Shown here piece by piece: positions 1 to 34,960 of a stretch of 64,000 nucleotides of DNA. This DNA is from Ailurus styani (Eukaryota; Chordata; Mammalia; Carnivora; Ailuridae). The DNA lies in contig LNAC01000137.1 in the NCBI GenBank assembly GCA_002007465.1, positions 2,588,026 to 2,652,025 on the forward strand, in the 5' to 3' direction. A program made the position numbers and the translations under genes. Numbering within the stretch: the first letter of the stretch is position 1; each line of letters starts with the position of its first letter. The notes under the pieces are model-generated. The model was not told the origin of the DNA and searched no databases. It saw only the letters and a program-made list of their open reading frames with translations.

Positions 1-76
1 TCTTAATAATTCTTCAGAATTCAAATTAGTACATGATTAAATATCACTAGGGAATCCCTTTTTACTCCATACTTTT

Positions 77-275
77 TTTTTTAAAGATTTTATTTATTTA
101 TTTGACAGAAAGAGAGAGAGAGAGAGCACAAGTAGACAGAGCAGCAGGCACAGGGAGAGGAAGAAGCAGGCTCTCCGCTGAGCAGTGAGCCCGATGTGGG
201 ACTCCATCCCAGGACCCTGGGATCATGACCTGAGCCGAAGGCAGCAGTTTAACCAACCGAGCCACCCAGGCACCC
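77..275 (-). mobile_element. CAN SINE (SINEC)
   Basis: Poly-T/AAAGATTTTATTTATT start and CCACCCAGGCACC end show an antisense copy. Target-site duplication TACTCCATACTTTT at 63-76 and 276-289. Confidence 0.95.
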
Positions 276-943
276 TACTCCATACTTTTGAAACTGTCTT
301 TTTGCTTTGAATCTTTTTTAGTATGGTTAATACATACTCTTTATTAACTCTTGTGGCCATTTCTCTTTCTTTCTGCCTAGACTTCAGTTCCTCAAGGCTT
401 AGTTCAAATCCATATTTCAAAAACTCTGATGCTTTCCTTTGTGTGACCCAGCCTGTGTAGGAATGATTTTTTTTGAGAAATGTTTACTGAGTGCATATTC
501 TCTGCTAGGTTCTGTGTATACAATAGTGAACAAAAAAGGAAAAGATCATCTCTGTCTTCTGTCGTACGCTGTTATGAATATGTAAGAATGATAACTCAGT
601 GTAAGTTGTTTTTTCTCCTCTTTCTACACAATTTAGCATTTGGTTATATCAATATAATTCACATGTATACATCTATACTAACGCTAAGTATTTTGTAAAA
701 AGAATGAAAGCCTCTTATAATTATGTTCTAAAGATCTTTTATGCCTCAAAGCGCATACTTGATTTTAACAAATGCTTATGGATTAAGAGGCTATTGAACT
801 TTATTAATTATGGCAGAGATGAGGGGAGGACTCTCTGGACAGATCCTAAGTCAGTAGTAAAAGCAACAACAACAACCACCACCACCAAATCCCGTTTATT
901 TATTATCCCTTGAACTTACTCTGATCAGAAGAGCTATAGGGAG

Positions 944-1133
944 GGCGCCTGGGTGGCTCAGTGGGTTAAAGCCGCTGCCTTCGGCTCAGGTCATGATCCC
1001 AGGGTCCTGGGATCGAGGCCCACATCGGGCTCTCTGCTCAGCAGGGAGCCTGCTTTCTCCTCTCTCCTTTCTCTCTGCCTGCCTCTCTGCCTACTTATAA
1101 TCTCTCTCTCTCTGTGTGTCAAATGAATAAATA

Positions 1134-1168
<35 letters not shown>
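944..1168 (+). mobile_element. CAN SINE (SINEC)
   Basis: Full-length sense copy with tRNA-like head (GGCGCCTGGGTGGCTCAG) and a pure poly(A) tail of about 28. Target duplication AGAAGAGCTATAGGGAG at 927-943 and 1169-1185 is perfect, so the insertion is young. Confidence 0.96.
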
Positions 1169-1171
<3 letters not shown>

Positions 1172-1227
1172 AGAGCTATAGGGAGAAGATGGAGCAATCT
1201 TCCCATTGGTCTAACTACTTGAGCCTA

Positions 1228-1384
1228 GGGCTTTGATTCTCAACTTTGGCCATTATTGGAACCACCCTGGGAGCTTACAATACTAATTCCCAAGTCCCTC
1301 ACCCTGAGTTTCTGATTTAATTGGTATGGAGTGTGGCCCGGACCAAGTGATTGTAATGTGCAGCCAAGATTGAGAACCGCTGCT
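1228..1384 (-). mobile_element. MER5A (hAT-Charlie MITE)
   Basis: Near-palindromic ends (TTCTCAACTTTGGC ... CCAAGATTGAGAACCGCTG) and the internal TCTGATTTAATTGG / GTGTGGCCCGG block match MER5A in antisense. Non-autonomous, immobile. Confidence 0.85.
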
Positions 1385-1499
1385 TTTGGAGGTAATGACA
1401 ATCCAGCAGTCTCAGTTAAAGAAATTAGCAGATGGCTTATTTTGTCTAACTGTATATAATATGTATACTGAGAGAGCCTGGGAACAGTGCCATCCTGGG

Positions 1500-2290
1500 A
1501 CTAAGGGGGACCCATAGCTCATTAAGGGAGTTGTAACTGGCCAAATCCGGGAAAATTAGAGTATCAAAATAGATAATTACAGCAATGGATTATAACTCAT
1601 TGAATAAAATAGAATTCTATTAATTTATACTCACATAGGCAAATAAATGAAGAAATTAAAAATTTGATAAGAAATGGCTTACACATATAGTCTCAAATTG
1701 AAATCCTGTAAAATATTTAATTACAGAGGTAAAAGGAAGTACAACTCAGTAATGGAAATATCTAGCAGGCACCATGTTAAATAATCAAAGTGAATATTAT
1801 CAGTACTGGAACAAATCAAAGTTGTATGCCACCTGACAGCACTTCATGAGAAAAACCATCACTTCTATCATACTCCTCCCAAAAGATTTATAACCTGGAC
1901 CTAATTATGAGGAAACATCAGGCAAACCCACACTTAGAGACATTCTACAAAGAACTGGCCTGTAATAACTTGTGCCAAGGTCATAGAAATCAAGGACAGA
2001 CTTTAGGAGCTTATTCTAGAAGCTACGACAAGTAAATGTGATGCATGGTTTTGAATTGGATCCTTTTGCCATGAAGGACATTAATTATTAGTATAATTGG
2101 CCAAACTTGGAGTCTGAGGCTTAGATGGTAGAGATGTATCAGTGTTCATTTCCTGATTTTAATGATTTTATTTTGGTTATGTGGGGGAATATCCTTGTAG
2201 GAAATACAAAGTATACAGTTATTTGACAAATTACTCTCAAGTGGTTCATGAAAAAACCCATTCATTGTATTGATCTTAAAACTTTTCTTA
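1500..2290 (+). mobile_element. Old L1 3' end (L1M-type)
   Basis: CTGGACCTAATTATGAGGAA and ACATCAGGCAAACCCA, then ATTCTACAAAGAACTGGCCT and a degraded 3' tail, are the conserved words of mammalian-wide L1 3'UTRs. Boundaries approximate. Confidence 0.65.
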
Positions 2291-2978
2291 AATTTGAGAC
2301 TGTTTAGGTTAACTATGATTTATGACTCACTTTGGCATTATATAACTGTGAAGCCTCTCAGAATCTTAATTTTCTCATGGAAAGTCATGTGAAGTAGCAT
2401 GTAATTTATCTGGGCATGATATTTTCCATGGAATACATTTTCCAAGTAATCGGAGCTCTTCAAGTGCTAAAATGCTTTCTAGCTGTTTTGGTGCCTTGTA
2501 TTTTTCTGCCTTTTAAAGCAGAATACATTGCACTTGGTCTTGTCTCTTTCAATGACTAATAGTCCTGATTTTGTGAATATTTATTATTGTTTTCCGAAGT
2601 AATATCTAGGTCTGGATCCATTTTAGCCTTTGGGCTTGTTTTGTTTTGCTCTTATCAATGTCTGGTTTTCAGTTCTGTTGATGTCAATGGTGCGTGTATT
2701 TTATAGTTTGCCAGTTCTATTTCTAGTGTATTATTTCTAATCTGTTATAGTCTCAAAGACAAGACCTGTACTTTTTCCTCTTTTTAATATGTTAATAAAA
2801 TTCTCTGTAAGGTTAAGTATAGAGATTTTATCCGAGCAATGGTTGTACTCATCGTACCCTTGTACGCTTAATTCAGCATTACGTCTAGGGTTCAAAGTAT
2901 TCTGAAAAGTGAGGAGTTACTATAAATAGAAGGTGACTACTCTGTCATTTTACTCACTTTTCTTAGAATGTCAGATGA

Positions 2979-25833
<22,855 letters not shown>

Positions 25834-25886
25834 AAACTCAAAAAGAGTATATTGAGGAAGCTCAATGATATAAACATTTGATTAAA

Positions 25887-25910
25887 AATAAAAACATGGT
25901 ATTTAATAAA
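25887..25910 (+). promoter_or_regulatory. HIPK3: Proximal poly(A) signals, HIPK3
   Basis: Two AATAAA hexamers, at 25887-25892 and 25905-25910, lie within 80 bp of the stop codon. Use would give a transcript almost without 3'UTR. Whether they are used is not known from sequence. Confidence 0.4.
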
Positions 25911-27123
25911 TATTAGCCATGGCACAAGAAAATTATTTTTGAATCATGTAGACTTGGGTGCAATTTAAACAACTTTGAGCTTTAAAAAAAAACTCACTTT
26001 TAATGTGTTTTGCACATTTGGTATAACTTGTCTTTGGTCATGTATCTTCTTATGTAGTAACTCTAGACAGGTGACTTATGGGAGCAGAAGTCCAGTTTTG
26101 CTCCTGCTATTTTTTATAAAATTGCCTTCTAACTAGTGCAAGACACATCCACATTTGGGAAGCCATTCTGTGTACAGACTTAGAGCAACAGATGCACATA
26201 TGTCAGAATTACAGCATACAAGTGAATTGTATTATCTGTGTCTTAGTGTATACATGTTGGGTCACTTACCTAAGAAATTGAGCTATCGTTCTTTACATTT
26301 GCATGTGTCTTTGCATGGGCAAAATGTTGCCTAGACTTTGCTCTTAAATGTTGTTCTAATAATCTCAGCTGCATTGTAAACCGTTCCCACACATAGTGCC
26401 TTAAATATTTGAGGTTGTTAATGTTATTACCTATATATAAATGTTGAGGACTGCAGCACTTAAAATTCAGATCTACTCTTTAGTTTTCTTATGATAGAGT
26501 AATGTTCATTTTTGGTTTTGTGTGGTATGATTTCAGGTTGTTAGCTGTTTTTTCCTTACTAAGAGGGCAGCATGTTTGCTATAGCTGAATTCTGCTGTCT
26601 GATTTTTCAGAATGATCTAGCTTCAAGAAAAGCAAGCAGTTAGTAGTGCTTAAGAAAAATTGATTCAGTATCTAATGGATAGTTGATATCTGTCACAACA
26701 CAGCATTTTATATACTGTTAAGTGAAACTGCAATACAATCTAAGTTTATTTTGGGAGTGTTTGCTGTATAATTGGATTTAATAAAATGTTTAGAGGTGCA
26801 GTAGGCATGACTTTGAGTAGATAATGAAAGAAAATGCAAAATGCTCATTGATTCATGATGTGGTTTCATCTTAGCTTGGGTAAACCATGCAGTATTTAAT
26901 AAATAGTAGCAGAATATTTACTATTGAAGCTTGAAAAGATGTGAGTTCTTTGTGTGCAATTTTTCATTTATGCATGTGAGAGGATTTTTTTTTTAAGTAT
27001 TTTTACATTGTAGTACTTGTTTTGCTTGTTGGTGGTGTTTGCTTATTTAATACATTCCGTCAGGGACAGAAATTACATGCTTTTTCTTTCCTAGGAAGTG
27101 TGTCTTGGGTTTTTCCCTTCTTA

Positions 27124-27156
<33 letters not shown>

Positions 27157-27777
27157 AATTTGGTGGTGGTGGTTATGTTTAAATGAAGTTGCTTTTACAG
27201 CACCAAAGACTTAATCATCCAATTCCTATATAAAAGGTAGCTACTTTTTTGCATAGACCTCAAGTATATTGTAGTGTAGAGGTGGAATTTAAGGAAAGGT
27301 ATTAAACAGGCTGTGTTTTAGCTTATGGGCAAGTAATAAATTGTATCATTTATCTTGAATGTATCATAGATAAGCTGCTATATAACGATTGCCACTTCAG
27401 ATAGCTGTGAAATTAGGTGATTAACTAGTTGTTATTTAGCCTTCTAATTTCTGTATAAGTCTAATTACATGAAATAGAAGTTGGGGTTTTGATTTTTTAC
27501 TTTGCTTTTCTGTTTGGAGTGTCATTGTAACTACTGTATTGTAAATGATGGAAAATAATTGCATATGTTATTTTGGGGTGTGTTATTTGCATCAGTATTT
27601 TATCTCTATTAATGTTTGTGCTCATCACTGCATATAAAGAACTTGGATGTATCAATGTAACTTAATTTTTTATTTTTCATGCTGGCATTGTAGACACTTG
27701 AGAAAGCTGTATCTTGCAGGCTTGACTTAACTTTTTTTCCTTAAAAATCTGGAATATAATCCTACAGCATTTACTGG

Positions 27778-27783
27778 AATAAA
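27778..27783 (+). promoter_or_regulatory. HIPK3: Internal poly(A) signal, HIPK3 3'UTR
   Basis: AATAAA hexamer. Two more AATAAA copies lie at 27964-27969 and 28014-28019, so intermediate-length 3'UTRs are possible. Confidence 0.35.
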
Positions 27784-29283
27784 CAGTACAAAGCATTTGA
27801 GTGTAAAACTCTCCAAATGTTTTGGATTTACAGCGTTTCTTTGATAAATGAATTGCATACCACTAGTACAGCTCTAATACAGCGTTGACAATAAGCTAAT
27901 AGTGGATAAACTTTTCTTTACTCCATTAACACAAGCAGTGTTTTATTTAATAATCATCAATGAAATAAATGTGCCTGAAATTGATTTTAAAAAATTACAG
28001 TATTAGATCATAAAATAAAAACCAGCAGTACATTTTTAGTCACACTGAAAATGAAGGACTTAATTTTCCCCACAAGTTTCAGTGTTTTTAGTAATCAATT
28101 CTATGCATTTTATATAAATAGAAATATATATATACATATATATATTACACAGAAAAAAGGAGTAGCCTAAGATTAATTTAAAAGATTATTTACAGATGGC
28201 AAATTTATGGAGTCACTATTTAAGTAAACTTGCTGCCCTCCACAGCTTATTAATTTTATTTATATGGTCCGGCAGATCACTTGTATCTGCTCGCTTCTTG
28301 GAACAGAATCAGTGCTGGCAAGCGGATGTTTCAGAAACACCAAGTGCAAAGGATCGATTTCTGTTTGTACAACAGGTACAAAACTGGCGCAGTTTTACTT
28401 TAGTTCAGGGCCATATTCACTACCCTGAAATGCTGTATTTTCTGTATTTCAGTTCCAAGACTCAGATGGTCTCGTTTAAATGGACAGTATATGTTTTCGT
28501 AATAGTGAAGTTTGATAGAGGCGTACCCTATTTGAGTACACTGCTCTTAACCGATTCGAATCATGGGCTTTTTAATGTGTTTAAAAATTAAAGATGTCAA
28601 AATCCTGCTAACTTCTAAATTCAAACATATCGACAATTTGGATTTATACGTATAACTCTTTAAAAACATTTTACCAGTTTTCTTTGGTTTTACTGCTTTC
28701 TTAAATAAAACACTGCATGACTTCCAAGTTGCATATTTGCATACTATTTTAATTTGCAAAAAAAATTTTTTTTAACCAAATACCCTGATATTTACTTTTC
28801 TTTTCCTTCAGGGTATTTAAATATGTTACTGTAGTAGCAAAGCCTTTTCACTTTTTCAAAGCTCTACTACTAATTTTAATCTTGGTTTGTGTTATGTAAA
28901 AGTTAAATCATACACTGCAAGGTGTAGGAAGATTTGTTTTAATGAACCCAATGATATAGATTTGATTACTAAGTTTGGACTGTTAACTGTTTAACAATTT
29001 TAGACTTGTGGCTTTCTTTCTTTGGTTTGTTTTTGCTTTTACTTCCATGCTACACTAGTTTGCCATGTAGCAATTGCACTGTGCAATATTACAATAAGGA
29101 CTGGGAAAATTTTTATGGATGTAATGTCTATTACGGTTTGCGCTAGTATTTCTCTCTAGTTCTCAGTGATTTAAATGTGACCAAGCCTTCTGTACTTTGT
29201 CACAAAAAGCGGGTTTTCCAGGTGACTATTTTGGTGAGTGTCAAAATAAGAATTTATGGTGTATTACTGTCAATTCACTTTGA

Positions 29284-29289
29284 ATTAAA
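29284..29289 (+). promoter_or_regulatory. HIPK3: Probable distal poly(A) signal, HIPK3
   Basis: ATTAAA variant hexamer, about 3450 bp past the stop codon, where the known human transcript length would place the end. The repeat-free zone ends shortly afterwards. Confidence 0.45.
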
Positions 29290-29384
29290 ATATATATATT
29301 GCAGCAAACAGCTTGTTGCCTTTTTTTTCACCCCAGGACTGCTTACAAGGGAGGGAAGGAAAAGGGTAGTAACACTTAGTATCT

Positions 29385-29520
29385 AACTTATCTCAGTCAT
29401 CTCATTTAATTCTCAGAGCCACCTGTGAGATAGGCATTATTTTCTCCATTACATAAATGAAGAGAGAGTTTCAAAATATTTAGGTAAGTTGCCCAGAGTC
29501 CCACTGCTGAGTGGTGAATC
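29385..29520 (-). mobile_element. MIR
   Basis: ATTTAATTCTCAGAGCCACC, GTGAGATAGGCATTATTTTC and AAGTTGCCCAGAGTCCCACT match antisense MIR. It marks the resumption of repeats after the HIPK3 3'UTR. Confidence 0.8.
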
Positions 29521-29573
29521 TCATCTATGAACGAGGCTGTCTAATCATAACTAACCTACTTTTCACCAGTTTT

Positions 29574-29755
29574 TTGGTTTTTTTTAAGATTATTTATTTG
29601 AGGGACAGTGTGTGCAGGAGCATGGGGAGGGGCGGAGGGAGAGAGAGAATGTCCAACAGATTCCCTGCTGGGTGTGGAACCTGATGTGGAGTTTGATGTC
29701 ATGACCAGGAGATCGTGACCTGAACCATAACTGACTGGGCCACCCAGGCGCCCCT
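29574..29755 (-). mobile_element. CAN SINE, diverged
   Basis: Antisense copy ending CCACCCAGGCGCCCC. CACCAGTTTTT / CACCAGTTCTTTT flank it. Confidence 0.9.
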
Positions 29756-29943
29756 CCACCAGTTCTTTTTAAACCGAGACCTGAGTCTGTGCCAAAGGTC
29801 CTGTACCCACAAGATAACCACGGCCTATTTCCCCTGAATGTTGTTTCCTTGAATATTCTTTGAGGTAAATATTTCTGTTTAATATTCTTGAATGAAGAGT
29901 AGGGAATTCACACGTACTTTTAAGATGTAAAACAGACTGTAAG

Positions 29944-30140
29944 GGGCGCCTGGGTGGTGCAGTCGGTTAAGTGTCTGACTCCTGATTTCTGCTCAGGTCA
30001 TGATCTCAGGGTCATGAGACCGAGCCCTGTGTTGGGCTCTGTGCTGGGCATGGAACCTGCTTAAGATTCTCTCTCTTTCTCCTTCTGCCCTTCCCTGCCC
30101 CCTTGCTCACTCATGCTCTGTCTCTCTTGAGAAAAACAAA
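29944..30140 (+). mobile_element. CAN SINE, diverged
   Basis: Sense copy (GGGGCGCCTGGGTGGTGCAG) of the ACTCCTGATTTCTGCTCAGG subtype; degraded tail. Confidence 0.9.
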
Positions 30141-30227
30141 CATGAGAGTTCAAAAGAATGTAGTTGTAGTAGGCCAATTTAACTTAGGTCCTCAAATCTC
30201 ATACTTCAAGAATTGGACTTCCTAAAG

Positions 30228-30359
30228 ATTTTTTATTTTTTAAAGATTTTGTTATTTCTGTAGAGTGGGGAGCCTGATTCAGGGCTTGATCCCAGTACCC
30301 TGGGATCATGTCCTGAGCTGAAGGCAGACACTTAACCGACTGAGCCACCCAGATGCCCC
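30228..30359 (-). mobile_element. CAN SINE, internally deleted
   Basis: Antisense copy lacking the GA-rich part of the body: AAAGATTTTGTTATTTCTG runs directly into GAGTGGGGAGCCTGATTCAG. Confidence 0.88.
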
Positions 30360-30439
30360 AAGGATTGAACTTGAGAGGAACATCAGTAGGAGAGTTTTTT
30401 GGGGAGCATTCTGTCGGAACAGTGAGAATAAATAACCTC

Positions 30440-30880
30440 TTGGCAAACTTCTAATTGAAGTATAATGTAGGCACTTTTGTGTCTGGCTTCTCTTGTTTGA
30501 TACTTTTTCTGTAAGATACATCCATATTGTGTTTAGCAGTGATCCATTTATTCCCATTGCTGAATAGTGTTCTTTTGTGTGCTTATATAACAATTTGTTT
30601 GATGGTGTTTTTTATTACATTTTTTGGAGAACATGCGTATGCATTTCCTTTAGGTATATTTGCAGCTGTGGAGCTGGGTCATAGGGTGTACATACACGTT
30701 CCACATTATTAGACACTACAACAATATTCCAAAGTGGTTAAATTCAATTTACCCTCAATAGCAGTAATATGAGAGTTCCAGTTACTTTATGTCCTCACAC
30801 ATTGTATTTTTTTCTTTCATTTTAGTCATTCTTGTGGGTGTGAGTTATTCAAAGTAATGTGAAGTTTTCCATTTAGCCCA
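30440..30880 (-). mobile_element. Old L1 fragment (L1M-type)
   Basis: TTATTCCCATTGCTGAATAG, GTCATAGGGTGTACATACAC and CCAAAGTGGTTAAATTCAAT match the antisense of old L1 3' regions. Confidence 0.65.
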
Positions 30881-31559
30881 AAGCACTGGTCTTACATATA
30901 GATGAGATCCAGATTTTGCAGTTTACTTGAAAGAGTAAACTGGCTTCTTGAGAAGATAAGTTTCTCCACTATCCAAAAGTAGGGCATTCCTATGACACCT
31001 TTCGTAAGCCAAATGGTGTAGAGAAGCAATTATCTTTAATTTTAATGGAAAAGCTTTTGAGCTTTCCCAGACCCAAAAAATAAGCTCTCTTAGGTTTTTC
31101 CGATCCCTTAGGATGGAAATAAAGTACAGATGTTTACAAACACAGTTTGAAGCTCTGGCTGCTTGGCGCTGGGCTGCTGAGTGTGGTTCCCCAGGAGGGA
31201 GCTCGGTGGGGCCAATCTCTGTGCTCCGGGGCCGCTGCCTCTCTAACGGCTTTGGACACTGCTGAAGGCTGTTTTCGTTTTGGCCTCTTCATAAAAACTG
31301 AAATCCTCTCTTGGTTAGCAAAAACAGGTACCGATACCAGTCTTTCTTAGAAGGGAAGAAGTGCCATGATCTAAACTTTTGGAAAGTGGGGGATACCTGC
31401 ACCAAGAAGCACTCAGCCATTTTAAATGGATCAAGGGATGTAAAAAAAAAAATTCTTTTAAAGAGATGAAAAAGTCTTTGAGCAACATGTATAAACCATT
31501 CGATCAGAACTTAGCATAGTGCTGGGCACACAGTAGGTCTCATGAGTCATTCAGTAACA

Positions 31560-32110
31560 CTTATGAAGCACCTACCATGTTTCAAGCACGATATACTAGG
31601 CATATATCAGTGAACAAAACAGGAGGTTCTCTTGCTCTTATTGATCTTCCTGTTAGCGGGAGGGAAAGATTTAAAGCAAATAAGTTCACTTAGGGTAAGT
31701 GGGATAAATGGGGTATACTGATTAAGTGACTGGGTGGGGCAGGTCGGGGAATGCCTCAGTGAGAAGATGACGCTTGGGTTATGACAAGGCGAATGCTAGC
31801 CAGCTAGCAGGGAAAGAGTATCTGGGGGAAGGAACAGCAAGTGCAGTGGGCCTAAATCAGGAATGAGCTTTTCACACGGGCCAACCAGAAAAGTGGCTTG
31901 TGAGCCTGAGGAAAAAGTGTGCGAGTGGGAGCAGAAGCTAGAGGATCAAACTAGAGGGGTGAGCATGCAGGCCTTTGCCGAAGAAAGGAATCTAGATTTA
32001 ATGCCAGACGTTATGGGACGCCTGGGGAGGACTTCAAGCAGGCAGACAGGCAGGGCCAGAGGGGAAGCTAGACGACCAGATAGGACAAGGTTGTTGAAAT
32101 AGCTCAGATG
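31560..32110 (-). mobile_element. L2 body, antisense
   Basis: AAGCACCTACCATGTTTCAA, ATATCAGTGAACAAAACAGG and GGAACAGCAAGTGCAGTGGG are diverged antisense L2 words. Confidence 0.7.
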
Positions 32111-32124
32111 AGAGATGATAGATA

Positions 32125-32460
32125 CCAGTCCTTTGTCAAGATGTTTGTATTATGAATATTTTCTCCCAGGTTGTGACTTGCCCTTTCATTTTCTTTACAG
32201 GGCGTTTGGAAGAGCAAAGGCTTTGAATTTTGATAGAGTCCAGTTTCTCAGTATATTCCTTTTTGGCTTGTGCTTTTGTGTCCTAAGAAATTTCCGCCTA
32301 TCTCACAATTCCAAAGACTTTTCTTCTTTGTTCTCTGCCAGAAGTTTTATGGCTTTAAGTTTTAATAGGTCTGTGATTCATTTCATGTTAAATTTTGTGT
32401 CAGTTTTTTATTTTATGGCATTATTTTACCTTACGAGAACCATGTAGTTCCCTAATGAGA
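32125..32460 (-). mobile_element. Old L1 fragment (L1M-type)
   Basis: TATTTTCTCCCAGGTTGTGA then CTTGCCCTTTCATTTTCTTT and AGTTTTATGGCTTTAAGTTT match antisense L1 3' sequence. Confidence 0.7.
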
Positions 32461-32819
32461 AGTATGGTCATTTGAAATAGAAAAAATAAAAATGTTTTGT
32501 ATTTTTCCATCATAAGAATCATACTTTATTACTATGTACTTAGGAAATGCAGAAAAACAGATTTTGAAAAATCATCGAAATGTGAGTGTTCAGATAGTTA
32601 AAATAATGTAAGCAATTTTAGATCCTGATTCTTCCAGCTTGTAACATGAGCATCTTGCATGATTTACAACTTCAGAAACATTTCAAATGCCAAAATGCAA
32701 AATTTAGAAATGATCGACTGTATTCTAATCATTGCTTATTTCTTCAGTGACCATAGAGAAGCCAAAGAATTTGCTCATTTTTCTTACATCAGATTTTCAT
32801 ACTACTTTAAGCCAGTTTT

Positions 32820-34220
32820 TTAATTTAAGAAAATATAAACAGGAACAAAGGAATAGTACGAAAAACACACATAAGACCTCAACCTGGTTTCACTAGTGAA
32901 CATTTGCCACGCTAGCGTCATCTCTATTTACATATAATTTTTAAATCGAACCATTTGTGGATAATCATGGCCCCTGAATACTTAAGCATGCATCTGTAAG
33001 AATTACCTTCTTCAACTAACCACAAAACTTCATAGTACCCTGCAAAATTAATGATTTTATAGCATCCATACCATATTCAAATTAGCCCAGTTTTTTGAAT
33101 AAATTTTATAGCTCTTCCCTTCTCCCCCCAACTCCAGGAACCCATCAAGATTCACCCATTACATTTGGTTATGACATGTGTCTTTGACTGCTTTTAATTC
33201 AGAGCAGTCCTCTATTTTTATGACATTTTTGAAGAATTTAGGCTAGAATGTCCTACATTCTGAATTTGTCTGACTGTTTCTTCACACTAACTGGTTCCTC
33301 TCTCTATTTTCTGTAAAGTACAAGTTGGGTCTGATGGCTTGATTAGTTTCAATGTTTGTTTGTTGAGTTATTTGTTCATTGCAAGAATTATAGAAGAGGT
33401 GTCCTTATTGCATCACATCAAGAAGTACATAATTTCAGGCTGCCCATTATCAGTAATGACACTGGAATCAAGAGGTTGGTAGCAAATCTCTCCATTGTCA
33501 TCTGTGGGGTGGTGCTGTGGCAGTATCAGTAACATCTTACTCAGTGGCTTTAGCATCCCTTGATGTCTGTTGTCTGAATCAGTTATTACATCAAGGGTTG
33601 CAAATGCTGATTTTCTTTCTTTCTTTTTTTTTTTTTTTTAAAGATTTTATTTATTTCACAGAGGGAGAGAGATCACAAGGAGGCAGAGAGGCAGGCAGAG
33701 AGAGAGGGGGGAAGCAGGCTCCCTGCCGAGCAGGGAGCCTGATGCGGGCCTCGATCCCAGGACCCTGAGATCATGACCTGAGCTGAAGGCAGAGGCATCA
33801 ACCCACTGAGCTACCCAGGCGCCCGCAAATGCTGATTTTCAATTCTGTCATTCCTTGTACATTCATTACCCGGCATCACTCATCATCCTCTGAAGAAAGA
33901 TTTTCTGGCTTTCTCCTTGAACTTTCTTGCACCCCCCTCCCATCATTATGGATTCATGGGTTTTGCTTTATTTGGTAAGTTAATTTTAATTTACTGAATC
34001 CTTTTGATGTCACTGCATTAGTCTCAATGTTTTCTTGTTCTCTGGCCCAATAAGGCATCTTAGGCTCACCTGGTATTTTCCTGGCCTTGGATCTGGAATT
34101 GGTCATTTCTCCAAAGAGCCCAGGTTTCAAAGGACCCATTTTGAATAATGTCTATGTCCTACTCATAGGTAATTGCTTTGTCTTTTGGAGTGCTGTCCCT
34201 GTATGGTGCCATGGGTGTTG
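32820..34220 (-). mobile_element. Old L1 3' end (L1ME-type), split by a SINE
   Basis: TTCACTAGTGAACATTTGCC, AAGTTGGGTCTGATGGCTTG and GGTCATTTCTCCAAAGAGCC follow the order of an antisense L1ME 3' region. The SINE at 33617-33824 interrupts it. Confidence 0.65.
33617..33824 (-). mobile_element. CAN SINE (SINEC)
   Basis: Antisense copy inside the older L1. Perfect target duplication GCAAATGCTGATTTTC at 33600 and 33825. Confidence 0.96.
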
Positions 34221-34275
34221 CTGACCAAGAGTAGTTTCTACTCTTAGTTTAATTTTCATCCTGTCTCCCCATCAC

Positions 34276-34392
34276 TCTAGCTCAAGTCTGACTACTCTTT
34301 CTGTGGACAGATGTTCTAGCTCAAGTCTGACTACTCTTTCTGTGGACAGATGTTCTAGCTCAAGTCTGACTACTCTTTCTGTGGACAGATGT
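34276..34392. repeat. Minisatellite: 3 exact copies of a 39-bp unit
   Basis: Unit starts TCTAGCTCAAGTCTGACTAC and ends CTGTGGACAGATGT. Copies at 34276-34314, 34315-34353 and 34354-34392 are identical. Confidence 0.97.
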
Positions 34393-34789
34393 TCCTTGCC
34401 CAGCAACTGCTGCCCACCGCTGTTAACTGTCTTGTGACTATTGCTGATCTAGACTCCCTCTTGGCCTCGTGCATTGATTGCAGATGGTAATTTGAAGGCA
34501 GAATGAATGAGGAGAAGAACGAGTGACAATTTAGAGGGCGTGCATGTAAGTAGGATTCATCTAATAAATGCTGTGTTTATAGCTGTTTCCCCAATGGTTA
34601 GTACTTGTGCCAGTGAATGTGCAATAAATATGGACCCTGGGGTTGGAGGGCATTGTTCAATAAGTCTTAGTAATATTTGCATTATGTTCACCATGCTGAT
34701 TGACTTGAATAGGCTATGAGGTGATGGGAGCAGGGATTTTGCTGCCCCAACGCCATAGTCCCCATCCTTCCCTTTGTCACTTTGATCAT

Positions 34790-34960
34790 ATTTCTTGTAA
34801 AGCCTGTCTGCTTTTCCAACCAACTAAACTCTGAATGCAAAGACCTTTTTTTATCTTGTATACTCAGTATCTTTGGCACTTATTATGTGCCTGGCCCAAG
34901 TAAGCACTAGAACATTTGCAAGACAAATGAATGAAATCAACAAATATTTGTTGAATAGAA
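34790..34960 (+). mobile_element. L2 3' end
   Basis: TTATCTTGTATACTCAGTAT, TTATTATGTGCCTGGCCC and CAAATATTTGTTGAATAG are L2 3' words. Confidence 0.6.

Larger units (their letters stand above)
25834..29305 (+). other. HIPK3: HIPK3 3' untranslated region (approximate end)
   Basis: About 3.5 kb with no SINE, LINE or other recognisable interspersed repeat, while flanking DNA carries one every 1-2 kb. AT-rich, with many ATTTA-like stretches. The length agrees with the known long human HIPK3 3'UTR. The likely distal end follows ATTAAA at 29284-29289; a MIR fragment begins soon after at about 29385. The exact cleavage site is inferred. Confidence 0.65.

Noticed and set aside
944..1020. tRNA-like heads in the many SINEs as tRNA genes
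   Set aside because: They are diverged tRNA-Lys-derived SINE promoters followed by a SINE body and A-tail, not folded tRNA genes.
34276..34392. 39-bp repeats as a CRISPR array
   Set aside because: Copies are directly adjacent with no spacers, in a mammalian genome; this is a minisatellite.
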